From the NCBI RefSeq assembly GCF_900168205.1, contig NZ_FUZE01000024.1, positions 1 to 61,688 of the forward strand: DNA of 61,688 nucleotides, given 5' to 3'. The first letter of the stretch is position 1; each line of letters opens with the position of its first letter. Of the stretch, positions 15,166 through 23,520 are shown in pieces. The notes under the pieces are model-generated. The model was not told where the DNA came from. It was given only the letters and a program-made list of their open reading frames with translations, and did not search any database. The DNA is from Chryseobacterium balustinum. GTDB taxonomy: Bacteria; Bacteroidota; Bacteroidia; Flavobacteriales; Weeksellaceae. Made by a program: the position numbers and the translations under genes.

Positions 15166-16251
15166 ATGAAAAAAATATTGTTTTATCTTTTAATTGGAGG
15201 AACATTTATTACACAGTCGTGTATTAACGATAATGATGATCCAATTGTAGTGCCAAAAACTGACGGATTTACTGTAGATGCCAAAGTTGGTGGTGCTACT
15301 CAACCTAATCAAGTTTGGTTTGACTTCGGGACGAACTCTATGGTTTCTACAAAAAGAGGAGACTGGGATCTCGCTTTTTATTCAGGTAATGAGTTTAAAG
15401 TAATTTTGAATTCATCAGTAGCGATGGCTGCAGCTAAAGTTCCTAACGCAACAGATATCAAACAAGTGACAGCGGCAAGTGTAGCAACTTTAACAAGTCA
15501 GGTTGTAGTCGGTCCATATAGCGCTGCCAATATAAAATACATTGATGATGTAAAAGGTAATATACCTTCAGGATATACTGCGATTGAAGAAGTAAAAGCG
15601 AATGCCTCGGAGAATGGGATCTATCTTGTTAATATGGGGGTAAAAGTTTTTACAGGGAATGTAGCTGCTGGTTCTGTTAATACAGGCTCAGAATCAAGAG
15701 GATGGATGAAGATACAGGTTTTAAGACAAGGTAACGGTTATAAAGTGAGATATGCACCACTTGATGAAACTACGAATATCAAAGAATTAAATGTTACTAA
15801 AAACTCAGCATATAATTACAGTTTCGTAAGCTTGGTTAATAATAATGATGTAGTTATTCAGCCCGAAAAGAAAAATTGGGATATTGGTTTTACAGTCTTT
15901 ACTAATGTTATTGAGGGTATGGGAACTTACGTCTATGCTGATTTTATTACCATTAATAATATGGGTGGTGCAGGAGCTTATGAAGTGAATGCAGCAGGGA
16001 CTGTAACAGGAACTGAAGCATATAATAATTTTAAATTATCAGATATTGATCAGTCTAAATTCGTATATAACGATCAACGAGTGATTGGAGGTAACTGGAG
16101 AGAAGCAGGACCTTCCGGATCTCAGGTAAAAAGTAATGTTTTCTATGTAATAAAAGATGCAGAAGGATATTATTTTAAACTAAGATTTAAAAATATGACA
16201 GATGAGAAAGGTGAAAGAGGTCATCCTCAATTCGAGTATAAACCTTTATAA
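15166..16251 (+). CDS. HmuY-family heme-binding lipoprotein
   Basis: I start at the ATG at 15166 (MKKILFYLLIGGTFITQSC), 10 bases after the receptor stop; an earlier start would lie in the receptor gene. The lipobox ends in Cys19. The rest (about 340 residues) holds HmuY segments: TQPNQVWFDFGTNSMVSTKRGDWDLAFYSG near 52-82 and EKKNWDIGFTVFTN near 235-250. It should be an outer-surface lipoprotein that hands heme to the receptor encoded just upstream, the arrangement known from Porphyromonas HmuY/HmuR. It differs from the upstream T9SS-secreted paralogue in its anchoring. Confidence 0.9.
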   Translation: MKKILFYLLIGGTFITQSCINDNDDPIVVPKTDGFTVDAKVGGATQPNQVWFDFGTNSMVSTKRGDWDLAFYSGNEFKVILNSSVAMAAAKVPNATDIKQVTAASVATLTSQVVVGPYSAANIKYIDDVKGNIPSGYTAIEEVKANASENGIYLVNMGVKVFTGNVAAGSVNTGSESRGWMKIQVLRQGNGYKVRYAPLDETTNIKELNVTKNSAYNYSFVSLVNNNDVVIQPEKKNWDIGFTVFTNVIEGMGTYVYADFITINNMGGAGAYEVNAAGTVTGTEAYNNFKLSDIDQSKFVYNDQRVIGGNWREAGPSGSQVKSNVFYVIKDAEGYYFKLRFKNMTDEKGERGHPQFEYKPL

Positions 16252-16275
16252 TTTTAGAAAATAAATCAGATAAAA

Positions 16276-17154
16276 ATGAAAAAATTCATCCTTGCCGCTT
16301 CTGTTCTTATGGCAGTCTATTCTTGTCAGAAAGAAGTACAAAAGCCTACAGAAAACGGAAATGAACTTGTTGCAGAAAATCCAAAATCAAATAATAAAAT
16401 TGTAACTTTAAACGGTGGAATTACTGAAATTATTGCCGCTTTAGGTCACGAGAAAGAAATTGTAGCAACAGATGTTACCAGTACATATCCTGAATCTTTA
16501 AAGAAATCTTCAGAAAATTTAGGTCACGTAAGGTCAATTACTATTGAACCGATCATGGCAGTTTCGCCTACATTGATTTTAGGCTCAGATAAAGATATCA
16601 ACCCAGAATTAATGGGTAAAATAAAAGCTTCAGGAATCAAAACTGAAACTTTTAAGCAGGAATATACAGTAGAAGGAACCAAAAAATTAATTGCAGATGT
16701 TGCAAAAGCGGTAGGTAACACAGATTATCAGAAGTTAAATGATAAAATTGATGCCGATTTAAAACAAATTCAGCCAATTGCTAAGAAGCCTAAAGTATTA
16801 TTCATCTACGCAAGAGGAAATATGATGATGGTTGCTGGTAAAAATACACCAATGGCAGCTTTAATTAATTTGGCAGGAGGAGAAAACGCAGTTAATGACT
16901 TCGAAGATTTTAAACCTTTAACTCCGGAAGCGGTGGTAAAAGCAAATCCTGATGTATTGTTCTTCTTCTCAAGCGGATTAGAAAGTTCAGGTGGAAACAA
17001 AGGTGCTTTAGAAATGCCTGGTGTTTCTCAAACCAATGCGGGTAAAAACAAAAAAATTATCGCAATGGATGGTGGTTTAGTTTCAGGTTTCGGTCCTAGA
17101 CTAGGCGAGGCTGCAGTTTCATTAAACAAACTTTTAGTTGAAAGCACAAAGTAA
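16276..17154 (+). CDS. hmuT: heme ABC transporter substrate-binding lipoprotein
   Basis: A 292-residue periplasmic binding protein of the class III (FecB/BtuF) fold: lipobox SCQK at 16-19, then NGGITEIIAALGHEKEIVATDVTSTYPESL (48-77), LGHVRSITIEPIMAVSPTLILG and the C-terminal MDGGLVSGFGPRLGEAAVSL. Heme-type proteins use a tyrosine or histidine near the YPES loop. It is followed with a 17-base overlap by the permease gene. With HmuU and HmuV it forms the inner-membrane heme importer. Family secure, heme specificity from context. Confidence 0.92.
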   Translation: MKKFILAASVLMAVYSCQKEVQKPTENGNELVAENPKSNNKIVTLNGGITEIIAALGHEKEIVATDVTSTYPESLKKSSENLGHVRSITIEPIMAVSPTLILGSDKDINPELMGKIKASGIKTETFKQEYTVEGTKKLIADVAKAVGNTDYQKLNDKIDADLKQIQPIAKKPKVLFIYARGNMMMVAGKNTPMAALINLAGGENAVNDFEDFKPLTPEAVVKANPDVLFFFSSGLESSGGNKGALEMPGVSQTNAGKNKKIIAMDGGLVSGFGPRLGEAAVSLNKLLVESTK

Positions 17155-18178
17155 ATTATACTTTTACATGATATTAAGTACCATACTGCTCGTTTTTATA
17201 GCAGTATGGTCTTTGAATACAGGGGTTTATGATTTCGGTGATAAATCTGCGTTTGAAGTTTTATGGAAAGTAATTGTAGGAGATTCTGACTTATCTTTAA
17301 GTGATAAATATATTGTTTGGGATGTGAGAGCATCTAGGATCGTGATGGCAATCATTATCGGAAGTATGCTTTCGGTTTCAGGAACCAGTTTGCAGGGGTT
17401 ATTCAGAAATCCTTTAGCAACCGGAGATTTAATCGGATTGACGGCAGGAGCTACATTAATGGCGGCAATTACAATTGTTTTAGGAGGGCATTTCAGAGAA
17501 TATCTTCCTGAGGCAGTACAATTTTCCCTCGTCGGAATTGCGGCTTTTATTGGTTCTCTTCTTGCAATGTTGTTGGTTTACAAAATCTCTACAAGCGGTG
17601 GGAAAACCAATGTGGTTATGATGCTTTTATCGGGCGTTGCCATTTCTGCGATCGGTTTTTCTATCACAGGGTTTCTGATTTATATCTCAAAAGATGAGCA
17701 ATTGAGAGATTTAACCTTCTGGAATATGGGAAGTTTAGCCGCGGCAACATGGACGAAGAATATTATTTTAGCGATAATCTTAATCATTTCTTACTTCATC
17801 CTTTTACCTAAAGGAAAGGCTTTAAATGCGATGATGTTAGGCGAAAAAGATGCACAGCATTTAGGAATTAATGTAGAAAGATTAAAAAAACAAATCGTTA
17901 TCATTGTTTCATTAATGGTGGGAAGTTGTGTGGCATTTTCCGGAACAATTGGTTTTGTAGGATTAATTGTACCTTATATTTTAAGGCTTTTATTTAAATC
18001 TAATTACAGTTTTATCTTGCCATTATCTGCCATTTTTGGTAGTGTTTTATTACTTACAGCAGATACAGTGAGCAGAAGTGTAGTAGAACCATCAGAATTG
18101 CCCATCGGAATTTTAACGGCAATGATGGGAGCACCTATATTCATTGCTATTTTGTTGAAATTTAAAAAGTCAGTATAA
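17138..18178 (+). CDS. hmuU: FecCD-type heme ABC permease
   Basis: The 346-residue frame opens with TTG at 17138, overlapping hmuT by 17 bases; the first ATG is at 17168. I keep the TTG because the residues KAQSKLYFY before the first membrane helix are the usual basic lead-in of FecCD permeases. About ten helices follow, with family motifs SGTSLQGLFRNPLATGDLIGLTAGA (82-106), GEKDAQHLGINVERL and VAFSGTIGFVGLIVPYILRLL. It is the translocation channel of the heme importer. The stop overlaps the hmuV start (TAATG), so coupling is tight. Confidence 0.93.
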   Translation: MKAQSKLYFYMILSTILLVFIAVWSLNTGVYDFGDKSAFEVLWKVIVGDSDLSLSDKYIVWDVRASRIVMAIIIGSMLSVSGTSLQGLFRNPLATGDLIGLTAGATLMAAITIVLGGHFREYLPEAVQFSLVGIAAFIGSLLAMLLVYKISTSGGKTNVVMMLLSGVAISAIGFSITGFLIYISKDEQLRDLTFWNMGSLAAATWTKNIILAIILIISYFILLPKGKALNAMMLGEKDAQHLGINVERLKKQIVIIVSLMVGSCVAFSGTIGFVGLIVPYILRLLFKSNYSFILPLSAIFGSVLLLTADTVSRSVVEPSELPIGILTAMMGAPIFIAILLKFKKSV

Positions 18179-18948
18179 TGATAAAAGCTCAGCAAATCAG
18201 TTATAAACATAAAGAATTTCATATTCTAAATGATGTGGATGTTTCTTTGGGCTTTGGCGAATTTTTAGCCATCGTTGGTCCAAACGGAGCGGGAAAATCA
18301 AGTCTACTGAGTGTTTTGGCAAATGAAGTAAAAACCAATCATAACATCCTATTTAAAGATAAAAACATCAGAGACTGGAAAGTTGACGAACTATCAAAAC
18401 ATAAGGCTAAATTTTCACAACACAATTCAAACGACATTCCTTTGGAAGTAAAAGATGTAGTGATGATGGGGCGTTACCCGTATTTCGATTCTCAACCCAA
18501 AAAGGAAGATTACGAAGCGATGAATAAAATGATGTATGAAACCGATGTTTATCATCTGAAAGACAGAGAATACAACACTTTGTCGGGTGGAGAAAAACAA
18601 AGGGTGCATTTATCGAGAGTTTTAGCTCAATTGGATAATGAAATCACTCAAAAATTGGTTTTTTTGGATGAACCTCTGAATAATTTAGATATAAAACATC
18701 AGTATAAAGCTTTAGAAATTATTAAAAATTTCACAAAGCATGAAAATTCTGCAGTGGTTGTGTTGCACGATTTGAATTTGGCCGCTCAGTATGCTGATAA
18801 AATTTTATTGATGAAATCAGGACAGGTTGCTGCATACGGTACTCCGGAAGACGTTTTTACGGCTGAAAATATCAGCGAAGCTTACAATTTCCCATGTACT
18901 ATTTGCGATCATCCTATTACCAACAACCCCATGATTATTTTTGGATAA
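18178..18948 (+). CDS. hmuV: heme ABC transporter ATP-binding protein
   Basis: A 256-residue ATPase of the FecE/HmuV type. Walker A GPNGAGKS is at 34-41, the signature LSGGEKQRVHLSRVLAQL near 135-152, Walker B LVFLDEPLNNLD near 159-170 and the H-loop VVLHDLNLAAQYAD near 196-209. EVKDVVMMGRYPYF near 81-94 is typical of heme and siderophore ATPases. Its start overlaps the hmuU stop. The next gene's ATG follows its stop codon with no gap. Confidence 0.95.
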   Translation: MIKAQQISYKHKEFHILNDVDVSLGFGEFLAIVGPNGAGKSSLLSVLANEVKTNHNILFKDKNIRDWKVDELSKHKAKFSQHNSNDIPLEVKDVVMMGRYPYFDSQPKKEDYEAMNKMMYETDVYHLKDREYNTLSGGEKQRVHLSRVLAQLDNEITQKLVFLDEPLNNLDIKHQYKALEIIKNFTKHENSAVVVLHDLNLAAQYADKILLMKSGQVAAYGTPEDVFTAENISEAYNFPCTICDHPITNNPMIIFG

Positions 18949-19599
18949 ATGGAACAGAAAGATTTAAAAATATTAGCGCAAAATCTTGCCAACCCGCAAG
19001 GTGAAAAAGGTATTCAGATTGGAGAAATGATGAATGAAACCAATATCGGAATGACGTTGGAAAGCATCAAAACTCTTTTAATTGAAGATGACGAGCACAT
19101 TCTTGAAATTGGTCACGGAAATGCAGCTCACGTAAAAAGTCTTTTAACTTTAGCTCAAAATCTAAAATACACCGGAATTGATATTTCCGAAACGATGCAT
19201 CTTGAAGCTAAAAGATTAAATGAAACATTTAAAGATCAGGCAGAATTTGTTTTGTATGAAGGAAAGAAACTGCCTTTTGAAGATAAGACTTTCGACAAAA
19301 TATTCACTGTAAATACCGTTTATTTCTGGGAAGATCCGGTAGAATATTTAAATGAGATCTACAGAGTTTTAAAAAAGAACGGAACATTTGTTCTTACTTT
19401 CGGACAGAGAGATTTCATGGAAACTCTACCTTTTACTCAATTCGATTTTACCCTTTACAATTCGGATGAAATGGAAGAAACGGTTTCTAAAAGTCTTTTT
19501 AAAAGAATGAAAATTTCTGAAAAAGAAGAAGAAATAAAAAGCAAAACCGGAGACGAATTGATCAAAAGAAATTACACAGTTTTAACCATAAAAAAATAA
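18949..19599 (+). CDS. class I SAM-dependent methyltransferase in the heme operon
   Basis: A 216-residue cytoplasmic protein with a Rossmann methyltransferase core: motif I ILEIGHGNAAH (51-61), KYTGIDISETMHLEAKRL, KKLPFEDKTFDKIFTVNTVYFWEDPVEYLNEIYRVLKKNGTFVLTFG (about 102-147). It belongs to the UbiE/MenG-like superfamily, but the substrate is unknown. The ATG follows the hmuV stop directly and hmuS starts 5 bases after its end, so it is fully embedded in the heme operon. A role in heme or tetrapyrrole handling is suggested only by position; it may instead modify a small-molecule product. Confidence 0.88.
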   Translation: MEQKDLKILAQNLANPQGEKGIQIGEMMNETNIGMTLESIKTLLIEDDEHILEIGHGNAAHVKSLLTLAQNLKYTGIDISETMHLEAKRLNETFKDQAEFVLYEGKKLPFEDKTFDKIFTVNTVYFWEDPVEYLNEIYRVLKKNGTFVLTFGQRDFMETLPFTQFDFTLYNSDEMEETVSKSLFKRMKISEKEEEIKSKTGDELIKRNYTVLTIKK

Positions 19600-19604
19600 A
19601 TAAA

Positions 19605-20633
19605 ATGAATACACTAGTTAACGATCTGAAAGAAAAATGGGAAGCTCTCAAAGCAGAAAACCCACATATGAGAATAAGAAATGCAGCTGCAGAATTGGGT
19701 GTAAGCGAAGCAGAATTATTATTAACTAACGTAGGTGAAGAAGTTACTGTTCTGAAACCTGAATTTGCAAACATCTTAACAGAAGTTGAAAAATTAGGAA
19801 AAGTAATGGCTCTAACGAGAAATGACGAGTGTGTTCACGAAAGAAAAGGAATTTACTTAAACGGTGATTTCAGCAGTCCTCATGCGCAGCTTTTTGTAGG
19901 TGAAGATATCGATTTGAGGATCTTTCAAAATCACTGGAAATTCGCTTTCGCAGTGGTTGAAGGTGACAAAAAAAGCCTCCAGTTCTTTGGAAAAGACGGG
20001 ATGGCGCTTCACAAAATTTATTTAACGAAAGACAGCAATGTTGAAGCTTTCGAACCTATCGTAGCTCAGTTTAAAGCTGAAAATCAGAAGGAAGTTTTCG
20101 AATTTGAAGCAGTTGCTCCAAAAGCTCCTGAAAAAGAAGATTCAGAAATTGATGCTGAAGGTTTCAAAAAAGCTTGGACAGAACTTAAAGATACACACGA
20201 TTTCTTTATGATGACCAGAAAATTCGGTGTTTCAAGAACTCAGGCTTTGAGATTGGCGCCGGAAGGTTATGCTAAAAAAATTGATCCTTCAAAAGTTGTA
20301 AACGTTTTGGAAGATGCTTCTGAAAAACGACTTCCGATCATGGTTTTCGTTGGAAACAGAGGAATTATACAAATCCACACAGGAGAAGTAAAAAAAACAA
20401 TGTGGCACCAACAATGGTTTAATGTAATGGATCCTGATTTCAACTTACATTTAGATGTTACAAAAATCACTGAAGCTTGGATCGTGAAAAAACCGACCGA
20501 AGACGGTGAAGTTACGGCAATCGAAGTATTCAACAAAGAAGGAGACTTTATTGTACAGTTTTTCGGAAAAAGAAAGCCGGGAATTCCAGAATTACAAGAG
20601 TGGAAAGATTTGGTAGCAGATCTTGAAAAATAA
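19605..20633 (+). CDS. hmuS: hemin-degrading / heme-handling factor HmuS
   Basis: A 342-residue protein made of two homologous HmuS/ChuS halves. The first half has MRIRNAAAELGVSEAELLLTNVGEEV near 19-44 and ALTRNDECVHERKGIYLNG. The second has FFMMTRKFGVSRTQALRLAPEGYAKKIDPS near 205-235 and NRGIIQIHTGEVKKTMWHQQWFNVMDPDFNLHLD. ChuS-type proteins bind cytoplasmic heme and in some species cleave it to release iron. It is the last gene of the hmu operon and ends in a strong terminator. Whether it acts as oxygenase, reductase or heme chaperone cannot be told from sequence. Confidence 0.93.
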   Translation: MNTLVNDLKEKWEALKAENPHMRIRNAAAELGVSEAELLLTNVGEEVTVLKPEFANILTEVEKLGKVMALTRNDECVHERKGIYLNGDFSSPHAQLFVGEDIDLRIFQNHWKFAFAVVEGDKKSLQFFGKDGMALHKIYLTKDSNVEAFEPIVAQFKAENQKEVFEFEAVAPKAPEKEDSEIDAEGFKKAWTELKDTHDFFMMTRKFGVSRTQALRLAPEGYAKKIDPSKVVNVLEDASEKRLPIMVFVGNRGIIQIHTGEVKKTMWHQQWFNVMDPDFNLHLDVTKITEAWIVKKPTEDGEVTAIEVFNKEGDFIVQFFGKRKPGIPELQEWKDLVADLEK

Positions 20634-20652
20634 ATAATTAGATGATTGGATG

Positions 20653-20690
20653 AAGACCGTTTTGTTTGAAGATTCAAAACGGTCTTTTTT
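20653..20690 (+). terminator. terminator of the hmu operon
   Basis: AAGACCGTTTTG and CAAAACGGTCTT (20653-20664 and 20675-20686) form a 12-bp perfect stem followed by TTTTTT, 20 bases after the hmuS stop. Confidence 0.9.
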
Positions 20691-20752
20691 GTTTGAACTT
20701 AAACACAAGTGTCTGTCACAATAACACTGATTCCAAATTTAGATATAATGTT

Positions 20753-20937
20753 GGAAAACGCAAAGACGCAAGAATTTTTTAAATTTACGTTTTAAGTCGC
20801 AAGGATTTTATCTTCGATAAAATTTAAGACTGCATATTTGCATAATTTGATTAATAAATCACTTGCTGAAAATCTTTGATTTTCTTGCGCCTTAAAAACA
20901 AAATAAAGGTGAATACTTTGCGTCTTTGCGAAAAACC
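20753..20937. repeat. nested palindromic intergenic element (MITE-like)
   Basis: The outer arms GGAAAACGCAAAGACGCAAG (from 20753) and CTTTGCGTCTTTGCG plus AAAAACC (20916-20937) are inverted copies. Inner arms near 20789-20806 (TTTTAAGTCGCAAGGA) and 20878-20899 (TCTTGCGCCTTAAAAA) are also inverted. The result is a 185-base foldback with no coding content, filling most of the hmuS-chaN spacer. It resembles a miniature mobile or REP-type repeat. Confidence 0.65.
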
Positions 20938-21003
20938 AACAAACCTACATTTGGAGTACAGTCAATATAAATTTGTAATATTCTTGTTTAAAAACTTAAT
21001 AAA

Positions 21004-21876
21004 ATGAAAAATATTTTTATCGCCATATTGGTTTTAGTATTTTCTGTTTCTAAAGCACAGAATTTTAAACCTTATCAATTCTATAATAAAAAAGGAAAAG
21101 CCGTTAAAACTGAAAAATTGATCAAGCAACTTGCTGATTACGATGTTGTTTTCTTTGGTGAACTGCACAACAATTCAATCGTTCACTGGCTTCAGTTAAA
21201 AGTAACAGAAGGGTTGTATGATCAAAAAAATAAACAGATTACTTTGGGTGCTGAAATGTTTGAAAGAGACAATCAGCCACAGCTTAATAAATATCTTGCC
21301 GGTAAAATTGAACCCAAAAGTCTGAAAGATTCTGTTCGTTTGTGGAATAATTTTACCACAGATTACAAACCTTTGGTTGATTTTGCAAAAGATAAAAACC
21401 TAAATTTTATTGCGACCAATATTCCGAGGAAATATGCTTCTCAGACCGCAAAAGAAGGTTTGGAATCTTTAAATAAACTGAGTGAAAAAGAAAAATCTTA
21501 CATCGCTCAATTGCCAATTAATGTGACTTTAGATACGCCTGGTTATCCTGAAATGAAAAAAATGATGGGCGATCATGCAGAAGGAACGAAGGTGATGAAT
21601 TTTATTTCGGCTCAAGCAACGAAAGATGCAACGATGGCAGAATCTATTTTAAATAATCTGCAGCCAGGAAAAACTTTCATTCATTATAACGGAAACTTTC
21701 ACAGTAAAGAATTTGGTGGGATTTACTGGTACATCAAACAGAAAAATCCAAACCTTAAAATGGCAGTAATTTCTGTTTTTGAATCTGAAGATAATGAGTT
21801 GAAAATCCCTGAGAAAGAGTATATCCCAACAGATTTTAATCTGATTATTCCGGCGGATATGACCAAGACTTATTAA
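21004..21876 (+). CDS. ChaN-like (DUF399) secreted heme/iron-associated protein
   Basis: A 290-residue protein with signal peptide MKNIFIAILVLVFSVSKAQ. The rest matches ChaN: ADYDVVFFGELHNNSIVHWLQLKVTEGL (44-71), LGAEMFERDNQPQLNKYLAG, FIATNIPRKYASQTAKEG and FIHYNGNFHSKEFGGIYWYIKQKNP. ChaN of Campylobacter and PhuW of Pseudomonas are iron-regulated heme-binding proteins, while the fold is related to Tiki-type metalloproteases. There is no lipobox, so it should be periplasmic or exported. It follows the hmu operon on the same strand with its own -7 element TAAATTTG at 20968-20975. A heme-linked role fits family and place. Confidence 0.85.
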   Translation: MKNIFIAILVLVFSVSKAQNFKPYQFYNKKGKAVKTEKLIKQLADYDVVFFGELHNNSIVHWLQLKVTEGLYDQKNKQITLGAEMFERDNQPQLNKYLAGKIEPKSLKDSVRLWNNFTTDYKPLVDFAKDKNLNFIATNIPRKYASQTAKEGLESLNKLSEKEKSYIAQLPINVTLDTPGYPEMKKMMGDHAEGTKVMNFISAQATKDATMAESILNNLQPGKTFIHYNGNFHSKEFGGIYWYIKQKNPNLKMAVISVFESEDNELKIPEKEYIPTDFNLIIPADMTKTY

Positions 21877-21883
21877 GTTTAAA

Positions 21884-21925
21884 GAACCAAGTAAAAAGGT
21901 AAAAGAGCTAAGTTGAAATAAAGAA
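21884..21925. repeat. period-7 array (site E)
   Basis: Heptamers GAACCAA, GTAAAAA, GGTAAAA, GAGCTAA and GTTGAAA follow one another without slip. The words closely match those of site A at 4949-4997 although the loci are unrelated. Confidence 0.7.
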
Positions 21926-22008
21926 AATCAAAGGTTTTCAAAACTAATGTGTTCTTTTATACATTTTAAAATTAAAACTCTAAAGTGATTTATGTGTTAA
22001 AAAATATT

Positions 22009-22073
22009 CCACGGATTAAACAGACTATCACAGATTTTTTATCTGCTGAATTTGCTCAATCTGCGTGAGAAAA
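22009..22073. repeat. dispersed intergenic repeat, copy 2
   Basis: CCACGGATTAAACAGACT...ATCTGCGTGAGAAA resembles the stretch at 155-187. It contains near-repeats of CAGATT and ATCTG that can pair. Confidence 0.4.
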
Positions 22074-22098
22074 AATAAACGAAATACATATCAATAGG

Positions 22099-22121
22099 AA
22101 CGGGCTTTAGCCCGTTTTTTT
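22099..22121 (+). terminator. intrinsic terminator (CGGGC-TTTA-GCCCG)
   Basis: ACGGGC, loop TTTA, GCCCGT and a run of seven T. It is the first good terminator after the ChaN-like gene. A smaller TTGGC-TTTA-GCCAA hairpin follows at 22138-22151. Confidence 0.75.
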
Positions 22122-22167
22122 AATGCAAATATTTCCATTGGCTTTAGCCAAAACTTAAAAACATTTC

Positions 22168-22175
22168 TATCTTTG
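22168..22175 (+). promoter_or_regulatory. -7 promoter element of the deformylase-like gene
   Basis: TATCTTTG fits TAnnTTTG and lies 17 bases before the ATG at 22193. Confidence 0.5.
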
Positions 22176-22192
22176 TTCAACATTCTTTTAAA

Positions 22193-22822
22193 ATGAAAAA
22201 AATCTCCATACTCTTCATATTTTTTATCGGTTTTATCAATGCTCAGAAATTGACATCTAATGAAATTTCATTGATCAATCAAGGCGATATTAATTCGGCT
22301 TTACCAATTTATCAGACGACAGATGTTCATCAACATAAAACTTTACTGAACCTTTCTACCGAGATTGATCCTCTTGACAAAAACACGGCAACTTTGGTCA
22401 AAAGAATGGAGAAATCACTTCTTTCAACTGATGGTGGAGTAGGAATTGCCGCTCCGCAAGTAGGAATTAACAGAAAAATAATTTGGGTACAGCGTTTTGA
22501 CAGAGCAGGCGAACCGTTGGAATATTTCATTAATCCTGTAATTACCTGGAGATCAGAGTTACAGAATCTTGGTCCGGAAGGCGATTTATCGATTCCCGAA
22601 TTTAGAGATCAGTTTTACAGAAGTAAAGTCATTCAACTGGAATATGTTGATTTGAAAGGGCAAAAATTCTCAGAAATGGTAGAAGGTTTTACGGCGGTGA
22701 TTTTCCAGCACGAAATTGATCATCTTTTTGGAATTTTAATTTCAGATAAAAAGAAAAAAGAGGAGAATGATTCTTATCTAAAAGTAGATGCTTTTAAGAA
22801 AAGTAATTCTGTGGGAAGATAA
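22193..22822 (+). CDS. exported peptide-deformylase-like protein with altered metal motif
   Basis: A 209-residue protein. Residues 1-18 are a signal peptide (MKKISILFIFFIGFINAQ), unusual for the deformylase family. The three family motifs are present: GIAAPQVG (84-91), HEIDH (173-177) and the middle motif. The middle motif reads EGDLS (129-133) instead of EGCLS, so Asp131 replaces the cysteine that binds the catalytic iron. Deformylases remove the N-formyl group from new proteins in the cytoplasm; an exported one with a changed ligand must do something else, perhaps peptide amidase-type hydrolysis, or bind metal differently. Family sure, activity unknown. Confidence 0.88.
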   Translation: MKKISILFIFFIGFINAQKLTSNEISLINQGDINSALPIYQTTDVHQHKTLLNLSTEIDPLDKNTATLVKRMEKSLLSTDGGVGIAAPQVGINRKIIWVQRFDRAGEPLEYFINPVITWRSELQNLGPEGDLSIPEFRDQFYRSKVIQLEYVDLKGQKFSEMVEGFTAVIFQHEIDHLFGILISDKKKKEENDSYLKVDAFKKSNSVGR

Positions 22823-22829
22823 ACTGCTT

Positions 22830-23456
22830 TTATTTGTTGATATCTTCAATCATTTTAATGATCTCTAAAAAATCGTTTTCTTTTTTGAAAGCTTTTATTT
22901 TGTCAACAATTTCTGGATGATCTTTAAAAACAATATAAAGGTCTTCTTTTGCTTTTTCGTATTTCTTTTCTTTCATTCTGATTCTGTACGGATAAGCATA
23001 GAGTTTTTTGTCAGGATCATTAGCATCTTGAAATACAAAATTAGGATAATCTTCTAACGTTCTTGCAATTGGATTATATCCTCTGATTGATGTAAAATAA
23101 ATATTGAATTTACCTTCTGAAACAACTTCTCCAAATGTCTCCGTAATCTTTGTTGGGGTTCCAACTAGTGCATAATTATCTGCATAAGCTTTGAAATTAT
23201 ATAAAGGAACAAACTTCAAATTTTCAGCAGAGAAGCTTGTAATATCATCGGGAGTATATTTTGTGGGTTTTGCTTTTTCATCTGATTTGAAATGTAATTT
23301 ATCATTTTGGCTGGGATACCATTTTATCTGTCCATCCAGTTCAGATAAATCTTTAAGGATTATTTTACCATTGACAAATTCTGTTGCAAATGGATAGTTT
23401 TGCCCGTAAGAGAAGAAGGCTGACAAAAATAAACAAACACTTAAAATATATTTCAT
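22830..23456 (-). CDS. secreted protein of unknown function
   Basis: A 208-residue protein with a signal peptide (MKYILSVCLFLSAFFSYGQ). The mature part opens with YPFATEFVNGKIILKDLSELDGQIKWYPSQNDKLHFKSDEKA, a beta-rich block about turning an amount into a displayed or set value in related flavobacterial proteins, and ends in a basic helical tail (residues about 160-208). No lipobox, no T9SS sorting domain and no recognised domain. It converges on the deformylase-like gene with 7 bases between stop codons. Confidence 0.65.
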   Translation of the reverse strand: MKYILSVCLFLSAFFSYGQNYPFATEFVNGKIILKDLSELDGQIKWYPSQNDKLHFKSDEKAKPTKYTPDDITSFSAENLKFVPLYNFKAYADNYALVGTPTKITETFGEVVSEGKFNIYFTSIRGYNPIARTLEDYPNFVFQDANDPDKKLYAYPYRIRMKEKKYEKAKEDLYIVFKDHPEIVDKIKAFKKENDFLEIIKMIEDINK

Positions 23457-23520
23457 AATCTTGATGTTTTAAGAAAGCTTTAAAACCAAAAATAAGAAAA
23501 TTATTCTTTTATAAGTTGAA

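Larger units (their letters stand above)
21877..22192. other. repeat-filled spacer between chaN-like and deformylase-like genes
   Basis: There is no gene here. It holds a period-7 array (21884-21925), a second copy of the ATCTGC repeat, two hairpins sharing GGCTTTAGCC, and a promoter for the next gene; these are listed separately. Confidence 0.6.

Noticed and set aside
17138..17168. ATG at 17168 as the hmuU start
   Set aside because: It would remove the basic lead-in before the first helix that is usual for FecCD permeases; the TTG at 17138 is preferred, though not proven.
20267..20677. A 136-codon minus-strand frame over hmuS
   Set aside because: It overlaps the hmuS terminator and coding region; serine-rich shadow.
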